DNA of 64,000 bases from Candidatus Peribacteria bacterium RIFOXYB1_FULL_54_35. Lineage in GTDB: Bacteria > Patescibacteriota > Gracilibacteria > Peribacterales > Peribacteraceae. How positions within the stretch are numbered: position 1 is the first letter of the stretch; each line of letters opens with the position of its first letter. The stretch covers positions 1 through 64,000 of the forward strand of contig MFYJ01000011.1 of the NCBI GenBank assembly GCA_001787755.1. Reading direction: 5' to 3'. The notes below the pieces were generated by a model that did no database searches, was not told where the DNA came from, and saw only the letters and a program-made list of their open reading frames with translations. Position numbers and translations under genes: made by a program. This document shows, in pieces, positions 8,005-15,330 of this stretch.

Positions 8005-8186
8005 GATCCCTCTCCTTTCCCCTTCTGTGTGTGCAGCCAACAATACAAATGAGCATGCGGGAATCGCAGTATCCTGCATTTCCCGGCTCTTGCAATTTTA
8101 TTGATTTATTATATAAATTGCAAACGGTTCCCCCTCTCTTCCGCTCTCTTCCTGCCTTCCTGAGGCTTCACACAGATCCCCAGGAG

Positions 8187-8195
8187 TGCTATAAT
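8187..8195 (+). promoter_or_regulatory. Extended -10 promoter element
   Basis: TGCTATAAT, an extended -10, about 52 nt upstream of ATG 8247. No convincing -35 hexamer is visible, as expected for extended -10 promoters. Confidence 0.6.
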
Positions 8196-8246
8196 GATAA
8201 GATTTCTCTCCGAGAAACCAACTCAAAAAAACTCACACACAAACTC

Positions 8247-8603
8247 ATGTCCATAGACGCCTGCATCGCTCATGCTATCCACAACGACCTGGATATCCTG
8301 GAGGCCCTCCCGGAAATTCACGATTTGCCCGTGGAGGAAATGGAAACGTACATAGAGAAGTACGTGTGCGATGTGCACCAGAAGATGCGGCAGGTCATCG
8401 TGGAGTACGGAGATGGTTTCGTCCGCTCCAAAGACGCTGCAGGACTCTGCGCAACCTGCCTGCAGCAGGGAATCCCCCTCCCCGCGCACATCCTACTTAA
8501 GATGTGCCAGACCATCGTACAGATGAGTGAAATCGACGCACGCTTCATCCTGGACACAGAGGATGGCAAGAGCCTGTACTACATGAAGATGCAGCTTGTT
8601 TGA
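8247..8603 (+). CDS. Small helical protein of unknown function
   Basis: 118 aa. Predicted to be soluble and mostly alpha-helical, with a string of acidic residues (residues 10-40: HNDLDILEALPEIHDLPVEE) and two Cys close together (LCATCLQQG). No signal peptide or known motif. It has its own extended -10 promoter and an AC-rich leader without SD. It stands alone between a divergent lipoprotein gene and the convergent rpsI end. Unrecognised family. Confidence 0.75.
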   Translation: MSIDACIAHAIHNDLDILEALPEIHDLPVEEMETYIEKYVCDVHQKMRQVIVEYGDGFVRSKDAAGLCATCLQQGIPLPAHILLKMCQTIVQMSEIDARFILDTEDGKSLYYMKMQLV

Positions 8604-8668
8604 GCAGTCGCTCACCCCTGGAGCTCTTAGGACATTTTGGCTGAGAGTTTTTGAACCTTTGTTGTATT

Positions 8669-8735
8669 AGCAAGAAGCGTATAGCGGGTAGCGTGTAGTA
8701 GCGGCTAGTCGCTACACGCTAATCGCTTTCTGCTT
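8669..8735. repeat. Hairpin element H3
   Basis: Left arm AGCAAGAAGCGTATAGCGGG... and right arm CTACACGCTAATCGCTTTCTGCTT are complementary with few mismatches, with a very short loop (TAGTAGCGGCTAGTCG). Arms are built of AGCG(T)TA-like units. It sits between two convergent genes and ends 2 nt before the rpsI stop, so it could terminate both. Confidence 0.75.
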
Positions 8736-8737
8736 TT

Positions 8738-9145
8738 CTAGCGCTTGCTGAACTGCGGCGCCCTGCGTGCACGCTTGAGTCCAGGCTTCTTCCGCTCCTT
8801 TACGCGTGCATCGCGCCTGAGGAACCCCTCCCGCTTGATCTGGGAACGGAGCTCCGGATCGAAGAGAAGGAGCGCACGGCTAATGCCATGGCGCATGGCA
8901 TCGGACTGCGCGGACTTCCCACCCCCAATGAGAAATACCTCCAGATCGAATTCGTTCTTCTTGCCCACGAGAGCAAGAGGTGCCAAAGCATTCTCAACCT
9001 GCACACCGGCAAAATAGTCTTTGATCTTCTTTCCGTTCACATGCGCCACACCCTCACCATTCACAAAAAGCCTCACGCGCGCGATGGCTGTTTTGCGCTT
9101 CCCCACGCTGTAGAAGTACTGCCGCTTGCTGTCTGCTTCTGCCAT
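8738..9145 (-). CDS. rpsI: Ribosomal protein uS9
   Basis: 135 aa. 30S head protein whose C-terminal tail contacts P-site tRNA. Signatures: YFYSVGKRKTAIARVRL, GGGKSAQSDAMRHGISRALL and the invariant basic C-terminus ending SKR. Last gene of the long minus-strand cluster, 5 nt after rplM, the classic L13-S9 pair. Confidence 0.97.
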   Translation of the reverse strand: MAEADSKRQYFYSVGKRKTAIARVRLFVNGEGVAHVNGKKIKDYFAGVQVENALAPLALVGKKNEFDLEVFLIGGGKSAQSDAMRHGISRALLLFDPELRSQIKREGFLRRDARVKERKKPGLKRARRAPQFSKR

Positions 9146-9150
9146 AGAAT

Positions 9151-9576
9151 TTACGGGAGGGAAAGTGTTACCGGCTTCTGTGCCTCATAATCATGGCGAC
9201 CATCGGCAAAGACATGTAAACGCTTCATCATCTGCGGACGCAGGCGATTGGCTGGGAGCATGCGCTTCACCGCAAGTTCGACCACCTTCTCCGGGCGCTC
9301 TTCCATCATGGTTCCCATGGTTTTCTCACGCAGATGCCCGAAGTACCCCGTGTGCTTCCTGTACATCTTCTGCGTGAGTTTCTTCTGAGGCACGGCCAGC
9401 TTCGCTGCATTGATGATCACCACGTGGTCTCCGCACAGCTGGTGAGGTGAAAAACTCGGGCGGTGTTTGCCACGCAGAACATGCGCAACGCGTGAAGCCA
9501 TACGGCCAAGGGACTTCCCTTCAGCATCAACAAGAACCCACAGGGGTGCCAATGGTGGAATAATGGAGGTTTTCAT
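9151..9576 (-). CDS. rplM: Ribosomal protein uL13
   Basis: 141 aa, normal length. Early-assembling 50S protein. Signatures: WVLVDAEGKSLGRMASRVAHVLRGK, DHVVIINAAKL, KKLTQKMYRKHTGYFGHL and VVELAVKRMLPANRL. Its ATG overlaps the rplQ stop by 4 nt, indicating translational coupling. Confidence 0.97.
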   Translation of the reverse strand: MKTSIIPPLAPLWVLVDAEGKSLGRMASRVAHVLRGKHRPSFSPHQLCGDHVVIINAAKLAVPQKKLTQKMYRKHTGYFGHLREKTMGTMMEERPEKVVELAVKRMLPANRLRPQMMKRLHVFADGRHDYEAQKPVTLSLP

Positions 9577-10121
9577 GATGCTGTTTTCTTTGAAGAAGAT
9601 TTTTTCTTGGGGTCATCTTTCTTCTCAATTTTCGTCTTCGTCTCTTTCATTTTCTTGGCTCCTGCCTCTGCTTTCTCTCCTGCCGGCCGGAGTCCGCTCT
9701 TGGCGGACGAAGGCTGGTTCTTTGCAGATCTCTTCTGCTCACCCTCCTGTGCACTGCCGAGAACAGCATCCACAAGGATGAGATCGACGAGTGAAGCCCC
9801 GTCCCCTTTGCGGGCACCGACCGGCGTGATGCGCGAAAGCCCGGAAGTGCGGTCAGCGTAACGCTTGCAGTACACCTCCATGATCTTCCGGCTCGCATTC
9901 TTGTCTGTCACGACACGATTGATATAGCGCACTGCCGTGTGTGGAGAATGCGACTTCGCGTAATGGATGAGGCGGTCAATAACCGGCTGTATGACCTTCG
10001 CGCGCTTCTTGGTGGTACGCACAGACTCATACAGCAGAAGAGACGTCACGAGATTGCGCTTGATCATCTTCGCATGACCTGGTTTCTGCTTGAGCCTGAG
10101 GCGGGAACGCTGATGTCGCAT
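9573..10121 (-). CDS. rplQ: Ribosomal protein bL17 with long C-terminal tail
   Basis: 182 aa, where about 120-130 is usual. The core (1-120) has MRHQRSRLRLKQKPGHAKMIKRNLVTSLLLYE and VRYINRVVTDKNAS...YADRTSGLSRITP(V)GARKGDGA. Residues about 125-182 form a Lys/Ala/Ser/Glu-rich disordered tail (EKAEAGAKKMKETKTK...). bL17 lies near the polypeptide exit tunnel. Similar tails occur on several other ribosomal proteins in this cluster. Confidence 0.95.
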   Translation of the reverse strand: MRHQRSRLRLKQKPGHAKMIKRNLVTSLLLYESVRTTKKRAKVIQPVIDRLIHYAKSHSPHTAVRYINRVVTDKNASRKIMEVYCKRYADRTSGLSRITPVGARKGDGASLVDLILVDAVLGSAQEGEQKRSAKNQPSSAKSGLRPAGEKAEAGAKKMKETKTKIEKKDDPKKKSSSKKTAS

Positions 10122-10175
10122 GAGAGAGTCAGAGTAAAGGCGAGAGAGTGGTGTGAATCAAGAAAAAGAAGGAGG

Positions 10176-11168
10176 TTATTCATCAACGTTTTCATCCGCG
10201 AGGGTAAGATTGCGTTCTTTGAGCGTTTCCTTCACTTCATCGAGCGCCTTCGCACCAAAACCGCGGAAGTTACTCAGCTGGGATTCTGTGCACTTCGTGA
10301 GCTGCTCGATACTCCCCACACCCGCATTGATGAGCGCATTGAGCGTGCGTGGTGAGAAGTTGAGGATTTCAATAGGTGTGTAGCTCTCCTTCACCGGGGC
10401 GGCATCGCCCTCTTCTTCACGTGCACTTGCACGGGAGAAATCGGCAATGAAGTCTGTCTCCACAACCTTGTCTTCGCTGGAGAAGTACTCGAAGTAGCTC
10501 TTGAGCAGCTGCGCTGCAAACTGCATGGCTTCCTCCGCCGTGAGAGCGCCATTGGTTTTGACATCAATCACAAGCTTCTCAAGATCGGTACGCTGGCCCA
10601 CACGGGCAGCTCCTACCTCAAATCGCACCTTCTCCACAGGACTGTATACCGCATCAATGTAGATGAGTGACGGCTCATTCTGCTTCTTGTTGCGTTCACT
10701 GGCAGGAGTGTACCCCACCCCCTTTTCAATCATCAGCTGCATATCGATTTCCCCTCCCCTCTCAAGAGTGCAAATCTCCTGGTCCGGATCGAGAACCTCA
10801 ATATCGGAAGAAACCCTGAGATCCTTCGCTTTGAGTGTCTTTGGCCCCTTCGCCGTGAGAGTGACTTCTTCTGCATCTTTGCTGAACTTGCGGAGTCTGA
10901 GCTGCTTTAAGTTGAGACAAATGTCTACAACCGACTCCACAACACCCTTCATGGCAACATACTCGTGCTGCACACCCTTGACGCGTATGGACGTCACGGC
11001 GACACCCGGGAGGCTGGAAAGCAGCACACGACGAAGTGCATTGCCAAGTGTCATCCCGTAACCAGGCGGCAGAGGCGCAATAGTGAAAATTGCATGGGAT
11101 TCATCACCTTCTGTGACGGGTACAACACTGAAGGTGGGTAGACCGATTTCCTCCTGAATAATATGCAT
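10176..11168 (-). CDS. rpoA: RNA polymerase alpha subunit
   Basis: 330 aa. N-terminal dimerisation domain (about 1-235; FTIAPLPPGYGMTLGNALRRVLLSSLPG, VDICLNLKQL, YTPASERNK, VYSPVEKVRFEV) and C-terminal DNA/activator-binding domain (about 260-330; FSPRTLNALINAGVGSIEQL, NFRGFGAKALDEVKETL). Start at 11168 (MHIIQEEIGLP) matches the family; the 8-residue extension to 11192 is less likely. Standard position between rpsD and rplQ. Confidence 0.97.
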   Translation of the reverse strand: MHIIQEEIGLPTFSVVPVTEGDESHAIFTIAPLPPGYGMTLGNALRRVLLSSLPGVAVTSIRVKGVQHEYVAMKGVVESVVDICLNLKQLRLRKFSKDAEEVTLTAKGPKTLKAKDLRVSSDIEVLDPDQEICTLERGGEIDMQLMIEKGVGYTPASERNKKQNEPSLIYIDAVYSPVEKVRFEVGAARVGQRTDLEKLVIDVKTNGALTAEEAMQFAAQLLKSYFEYFSSEDKVVETDFIADFSRASAREEEGDAAPVKESYTPIEILNFSPRTLNALINAGVGSIEQLTKCTESQLSNFRGFGAKALDEVKETLKERNLTLADENVDE

Positions 11169-11213
11169 ACGATTGAAGTGGGAAGAAAACACGAAGGAAA
11201 CATCCCTCGAGGA

Positions 11214-11831
11214 CTAGCGTCGGGAATAGAATTCAATAACCTGGCGAATGTCCACTGCCTGCTCGGCAGACTCCGCATCCGGAGCGGAGAGTATTTCCAC
11301 AGAAAGATTGTGCGCATCCACCTTCAGCCACTTTGGAGGCATGTATTTCTCGTGTTCCTGCAGAATAGGATTGAAAACGGGAGAAGTCTTGCTCCGTTCA
11401 CGGACAACAATTTTGTCTCCCCCCCGTACACGGTAGGAAGGCACAGTCACACGAACACCATTCACGGTGAAGAGGCCATGATTCACGAACTGACGGGATT
11501 GGGTGCGCGTGAGAGCGAACCCCGCCCGGTAAATAACGTTGTCGAGGCGACGCTCCAAGAGCTGTTTCATCATCTCACCGGTCTGTCCCACCACCGCAGC
11601 TGACTCCTTGTAGATACGGTGGAACTGCTTTTCTGAGAGGCCGTAGATGCTGCGTACTTTCTGCTTCTCAGCAAGCTGCTGCGCATATTCAGATTTGCGT
11701 CCCATGCGGTCGCGTGGCCCCTTCCCAGGCCCCTGTGGCTTGCGCTGCAGTATTTTGTCGTACTTATCGCTTCCGAAGAGATTCGTCCCGAATCGCCTGC
11801 AGATCTTTGCTTTTGGTCCTGTGTACTTCAT
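11214..11831 (-). CDS. rpsD: Ribosomal protein uS4
   Basis: 205 aa. Initiates 30S assembly and forms part of the mRNA entry helicase. Start at 11831 (MKYTGPKAKICRRFGTNLFG) is the conserved N-terminus; the longer frame would overlap rpsK. S4 RNA-binding domain visible (ERRLDNVIYRAGFALTRTQSRQFVNHGLFTVNG). Only one Cys in the N-terminal region, so the zinc-type C+ form is absent. Confidence 0.97.
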   Translation of the reverse strand: MKYTGPKAKICRRFGTNLFGSDKYDKILQRKPQGPGKGPRDRMGRKSEYAQQLAEKQKVRSIYGLSEKQFHRIYKESAAVVGQTGEMMKQLLERRLDNVIYRAGFALTRTQSRQFVNHGLFTVNGVRVTVPSYRVRGGDKIVVRERSKTSPVFNPILQEHEKYMPPKWLKVDAHNLSVEILSAPDAESAEQAVDIRQVIEFYSRR

Positions 11832-11856
11832 AGACGTTTGCTTGAGGAAGGGAAAA

Positions 11857-12252
11857 TTACACGCGGCGGCGCCTGCACGGACGACACCCTCCATGACGGA
11901 TGGGTGTGGTATCGATAATGGATTCCAGATTGATCCCCGCAGATTGTAAGCCACGGATAGCCTGCTCACGGCCTGGCCCAAGACCTTTCACCTCCACATG
12001 CACCGCCTCAATGCCATAGCCGGCAACAGCTGTCACGGCAGTTTCTGCAGCTACTTTTGCCGCGTAGGGAGTGGATTTGCGTGTCCCCTTGAAACCGGCA
12101 ACACCACAGCTGCTCCCGCCGATTTTATTTCCCTCGAGATCCGTGAACGTCACGATCGTGTTGTTCTCGCCTGCATGAATGCATACGCGCGCAACGGGAA
12201 GTCTCTGCTTGAGCTTCTTCTTACGACTTTTGACCTTCTTGACTTCAACCAT
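11857..12252 (-). CDS. rpsK: Ribosomal protein uS11
   Basis: 131 aa. 30S platform protein next to the mRNA exit. Signatures: ARVCIHAGENNTIVTFTDLEGN, SCGVAGFKGTRKSTPYAA, VEVKGLGPGREQAIRGL and TPIRHGGCRPCRRRRV; the last segment normally reads HNGCRPPKRRRV, so an extra Cys replaces Pro-Pro. Confidence 0.97.
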   Translation of the reverse strand: MVEVKKVKSRKKKLKQRLPVARVCIHAGENNTIVTFTDLEGNKIGGSSCGVAGFKGTRKSTPYAAKVAAETAVTAVAGYGIEAVHVEVKGLGPGREQAIRGLQSAGINLESIIDTTPIRHGGCRPCRRRRV

Positions 12253-12273
12253 AGGAACAGAAATGGAAAAAGA

Positions 12274-12654
12274 TTACGTCTTTGTCAGCGTGACACGGCC
12301 GGAGAGACCCGTCTTTTTCTTTCCGCGCCTCGTACGCGCATTCCGACGGGAAGTCTGCCCACGGACAGGGAGCTTGCGGCGGTGGCGGTACCCCCTCCAC
12401 GTGCCAATATCCTGCAGGCGCTTGATATCCATAGAAACACGACGAGTCAGTTCCCCTTCTATCTCCTCCATCTCCACCCGCGCACGCAGACGCCCCTGAT
12501 CTTCCTCGGAAAGTTTGTCTGCCTTCGTACCGGGATCGATGCGGAGTTCTTCCAGAATCTTCCGGGAGCGGGACTGACCAATGCCCTTAATGTACGTAAG
12601 AGCAATATGAATCGTCTTGTTGCCAGGGAGTGGAACACCTGCGATGCGCAGCAT
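12274..12654 (-). CDS. rpsM: Ribosomal protein uS13
   Basis: 126 aa. 30S head protein contacting P-site tRNA and 50S bridge B1. Start at 12654 (MLRIAGVPLPGNKTIHIALTYIKGIG) is canonical. Helix-two-turn-helix core plus C-terminal GYRHRRKLPVRGQTSRRNARTRRG and KKKTG. Longer upstream frame rejected because it overlaps rpmJ. Confidence 0.97.
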   Translation of the reverse strand: MLRIAGVPLPGNKTIHIALTYIKGIGQSRSRKILEELRIDPGTKADKLSEEDQGRLRARVEMEEIEGELTRRVSMDIKRLQDIGTWRGYRHRRKLPVRGQTSRRNARTRRGKKKTGLSGRVTLTKT

Positions 12655-12670
12655 AGTGAGAAGAAGGTAA

Positions 12671-12799
12671 CTAACCCTGACGCTGCTTGTGGCGCGGGTT
12701 CTTGCAGACAATACGACGCACTCTCTTGCCCATTCCGTTTCGACGGATGATGAGACGGCAGTCCTTACAAATGGGCTTTACTGATGCGCGTACTTTCAT
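12671..12799 (-). CDS. rpmJ: Ribosomal protein bL36
   Basis: 42 aa: [20 protein letters not shown]... with zinc ligands CKDC, a third Cys (IVCKNPRH) and His, so the zinc-binding C+ form. One to a few residues longer than the 37-38 usual. 34 nt downstream of infA and 16 nt before rpsM, the normal bacterial order. Confidence 0.97.
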   Translation of the reverse strand: MKVRASVKPICKDCRLIIRRNGMGKRVRRIVCKNPRHKQRQG

Positions 12800-12833
12800 G
12801 GAAGAAAAAAAAGATAATGATGAGCCCCGATTG

Positions 12834-13118
12834 CTATGCTTGGTTCTCTGGTGCCCCCTCTCCGTTCTCTCCGAGAGAAAGAGACTGATCGGAACGGAAA
12901 CGGTAGACAATGCGTCCTTTTTCCAGATCGTAGGGAGTCATTTCGACCTTCACACGATCCCCCGGCAGTATGCGAACGCGGTGTACCCGCATCCGTCCTG
13001 CGAGAGTGCAATGGAGCTCATGGTCCTTTGCCTGGGAGCTTATGACTTTGACGCGGAATGTGGCATTTGGAAAGGTTTCTTCGATAATGCCGATCAATTC
13101 AATGACGTCTTTAGACAC
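12834..13118 (-). CDS. infA: Translation initiation factor IF-1
   Basis: 94 aa: S1/OB-fold ([10 protein letters not shown]...[42 protein letters not shown]) with a 22-residue C-terminal extension ([20 protein letters not shown]) beyond the usual 72 aa. Binds the 30S A site during initiation. A separate promoter appears to lie just upstream. Confidence 0.97.
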   Translation of the reverse strand: MSKDVIELIGIIEETFPNATFRVKVISSQAKDHELHCTLAGRMRVHRVRILPGDRVKVEMTPYDLEKGRIVYRFRSDQSLSLGENGEGAPENQA

Positions 13119-13146
13119 AAGTCCTTAAACAAAGTAAAGCCGAAAA

Positions 13147-13175
13147 ATCCTACAGAGCGAAAGAGCCTGCAGCAA
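13147..13175 (-). promoter_or_regulatory. Putative promoter for infA-rpmJ-rpsM-rpsK-rpsD-rpoA
   Basis: On the minus strand TTGCTG (13175-13170), 17-nt spacer, TAGGAT (13152-13147), about 30 nt before the infA start. The 133-nt gap between map and infA is the largest in this half of the cluster, in keeping with a new transcription start. Confidence 0.5.
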
Positions 13176-13251
13176 GCGTTATCTCTGCAAAATTTCCTTC
13201 ACTCTCCTAAAATCTATTGTCAAAAACTTGTTTTAGTATATAGATGTAATC

Positions 13252-14001
13252 TCAGGCGATGACCTCGCATTTTTCGGCTTGCACAAGCACCGTATGCTCA
13301 AAATGAGCAGAGAGTGCACCATCCTGAATGGAGAGAGTCCACCCGTCGCTGCCCTCTCTGATCTCGTCGCTTCCCGCAGAAATAATGGGCTCAATGGCAA
13401 TGAGTGCACCGACCGGGATCGCCGCTCCCGTACCCGCCGACCCGAGATTCGGTATATCGGGAAATTGGTGCAGTGCCTTCCCGAGACCATGCCCGGTAAG
13501 AGAGCGAACCGGATGGAACCCTGCGCTTTCGACAATCTTCTGAATGGTGAAAGAAATGTCCCCCACCTTCGTGTCTTTGCGAATGATCTGCAGGGCGGCA
13601 TCAAGCGCATGCTGCGTGGCAGTGAGCAGACGCTCTGCCTCCCCACTCACCTTCCCCACGGGCACAGTGAGGCAGGCATCTGTGTAGAGACCCTCGAAAA
13701 GAACGCCGCAGTCAATGGAGATGATGTCCCCTTCCGTGAGCGCTCTTTCAGACGGAATGCCGTGCACGCACTGCTCATTGACGGATGTGCAGAGAGTTGC
13801 GGGAAACCCCTGGTATCCCTTGAAAGCGGGAACGGCACCCTCATGTGAGCGGATGAATGCTTCCGCCTTCTCATCGAGAAAGCGTGTGGTAACACCCGCC
13901 TCAACCAGGGAGGCAACGTAGTCCAGGCAGCCTCTCAGTATTTTCCCCCCACGGCGTGCGGATGCCTGCTCTTCTTCGGTGAGTATTTGGGTGGCACTCA
14001 T
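13252..14001 (-). CDS. map: Methionine aminopeptidase, type I
   Basis: 249 aa. Removes N-terminal Met from nascent proteins. The two-metal site is complete: Asp in SIDCGVLFEG, Asp in LYTDACLTVPVG, His in LTGHGLGKALHQ, Glu in IAIEPII and Glu in HFEHTVLV; substrate His in NEQCVHGIP. No zinc-finger extension, so type Ia. Placed between adk and infA, as in many bacteria. Confidence 0.97.
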   Translation of the reverse strand: MSATQILTEEEQASARRGGKILRGCLDYVASLVEAGVTTRFLDEKAEAFIRSHEGAVPAFKGYQGFPATLCTSVNEQCVHGIPSERALTEGDIISIDCGVLFEGLYTDACLTVPVGKVSGEAERLLTATQHALDAALQIIRKDTKVGDISFTIQKIVESAGFHPVRSLTGHGLGKALHQFPDIPNLGSAGTGAAIPVGALIAIEPIISAGSDEIREGSDGWTLSIQDGALSAHFEHTVLVQAEKCEVIA

Positions 14002-14023
14002 TTGTTGCAGAATAGAAGTCTTT

Positions 14024-14593
14024 CTACGCGAGCCCCAGCGCTTCCTTCAGTTTCTCGTAGAGAGTATCCACTGTGCCCTCTCCCGCAATCTCTATCATTC
14101 TCCCCTCCGCCTTATACTGCTTAATAACCGGTTCCGTCTTCTCATGAAATGTTGCCATGCGCTTGCGGACAATGGCTTCATTTGCATCATCTGTACGCCC
14201 CTGGTCTCTGGCGCGTTTGAGAATGCGCTGCAGGGCATCTTCCTCCTGGAGGAGGATGTGTACGCAGCGGAAATCCCTCCCCTCTTTCTTCATGATGGCT
14301 TGAAAATCCCGCTGCTGGTCTCTGTCCCGCGGGATGCCGTCAAAGAGGATCTTTTGACTCTCCTGCCGCTTCCCTATGGCTTCCTTCACCACCTGCATGA
14401 TGATCTTATGCGGGACGAGCTTGCCGACATCGATGTAGGACTGCACGGTCTCTCCGAGTTTTGAACCGGATGCTGCAATGGCACGGAGTTCCCCTCCTGC
14501 TTCAAAAATGCTGTACCCAAACTCCTGTGCGAGCTTCCTCGCCTGCGTGCCTTTACCGCTTCCCTGGATGCCGAAGAAAACGAGATCCATCAT
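14024..14593 (-). CDS. adk: Adenylate kinase
   Basis: 189 aa. Converts ATP + AMP to 2 ADP. P-loop GIQGSGKGTQARKLAQEFGY, NMP-binding region with FEAGGELRAIA (family usually has S(A/T)GDxLR), DGIPRDRDQQRDF, and a short LID (KRARDQGRTDDANEAIVRKR) without zinc Cys. The start MMDLVFFGIQG at 14593/14590 agrees with the family. The reading frame remains open upstream into a hairpin element; the first codons are duplicated at 14688-14709 on the other side of that element. Confidence 0.93.
   Translation of the reverse strand: MMDLVFFGIQGSGKGTQARKLAQEFGYSIFEAGGELRAIAASGSKLGETVQSYIDVGKLVPHKIIMQVVKEAIGKRQESQKILFDGIPRDRDQQRDFQAIMKKEGRDFRCVHILLQEEDALQRILKRARDQGRTDDANEAIVRKRMATFHEKTEPVIKQYKAEGRMIEIAGEGTVDTLYEKLKEALGLA
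14569..14590. repeat. 22-bp near-direct repeat, left copy (adk start)
   Basis: TGCCGAAGAAAACGAGATCCAT, the reverse complement of the first adk codons. It matches 14688-14709 (TGCCGAGAAAAACGAGATCCAT) at 20 of 22 positions. The two copies bracket hairpin element H4, as a target-site duplication would. Confidence 0.7.
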
Positions 14594-14609
14594 TGAGAAG
14601 GAAAAGAAG

Positions 14610-14687
14610 CACGCAGAATGTCGAATGTCGAATATGGAATGTTGGGATTTCCATATACCACATTCCATATGCCACATTCCCCTGAGT
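14610..14687. repeat. Hairpin element H4 inserted at the adk start
   Basis: Arms made of GAATGTCGAATGTCGAATATGGAATG and CATTCCATATGCCACATTCC units, folding around GGGATTTCCATATACC. Bounded on the right by a near-copy of the adk start codons (14688-14709). A minus-strand ORF that begins at that copy (MDLVFLGNSG...) reads through the element and stops after 39 codons: a relic of an interrupted adk 5' end. Confidence 0.7.
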
Positions 14688-14727
14688 TGCCGAGAAAAAC
14701 GAGATCCATACAGAGAGGGAGGAAATA

Positions 14728-15330
14728 CTATGCAACCCTGCGAACATTTTTTGGCTCACTGAGAGTGAGTGCTTGCTCAACGAGAGCGCGATCATCCGGC
14801 GGGAGTTGCACCATCTGGCTGATGCGGTTGATGACCGGCACCTGGGCATCCGGACCAACGGCCTCAGCAATCCGACTCCCCTCTGCAGCAAGCATTTGAT
14901 TGCATTTCGGCGTGCCGTTCCCATAGTGACTCACGCCGGCCCGCATACGCCCTACTGCATCATCCACTGTCCGGAGGATTTCCCTGGTGGATGCATCTTC
15001 CATGCTGAACGCAACTACCTGCCCTCCTTCTCCCCCTTCATAAATAGCTTTTGCCTGCGTATCTAAACGGCGGTACCGCTCTTTCACCCCTGGGTCTGAT
15101 TCCTGGAATGCGAAGTCCGCCCTGCCATGGAATTTGTGCGTGACCATATTCGCCGTCTCGACATACCACACAGCATCTGCCTGTCCCATGCCGCCAGTAA
15201 CAAGTTCATCGACCGTGCGCAAATGCATCTCCGTTCTGCGATGAGACATCTCTGCACTGCCCGGTTCAGGTCTCGGTGTTTCAGCTTGCCGTGCACCGAC
15301 TGGTGCTGCGGGTTCAGACAAGTTTCTCAT
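14728..15330 (-). CDS. Hypothetical protein between secY and adk
   Basis: 200 aa from ATG 15330, overlapping the secY stop in another frame (secY ends at 15314), which suggests coupling. N-terminal Pro/Ala/Glu-rich 30 residues, then a soluble alpha/beta-looking region with VDELVTGGMGQADAVWYVETANM, a middle GGEGGQVVAFSMEDASTREI and a C-terminal VINRISQMVQLPPDDRALVEQAL. One Cys (PKCNQ). No signal peptide or recognised domain. Its place in the secretion/translation operon is unusual, as secY-adk are normally adjacent. Confidence 0.8.
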   Translation of the reverse strand: MRNLSEPAAPVGARQAETPRPEPGSAEMSHRRTEMHLRTVDELVTGGMGQADAVWYVETANMVTHKFHGRADFAFQESDPGVKERYRRLDTQAKAIYEGGEGGQVVAFSMEDASTREILRTVDDAVGRMRAGVSHYGNGTPKCNQMLAAEGSRIAEAVGPDAQVPVINRISQMVQLPPDDRALVEQALTLSEPKNVRRVA

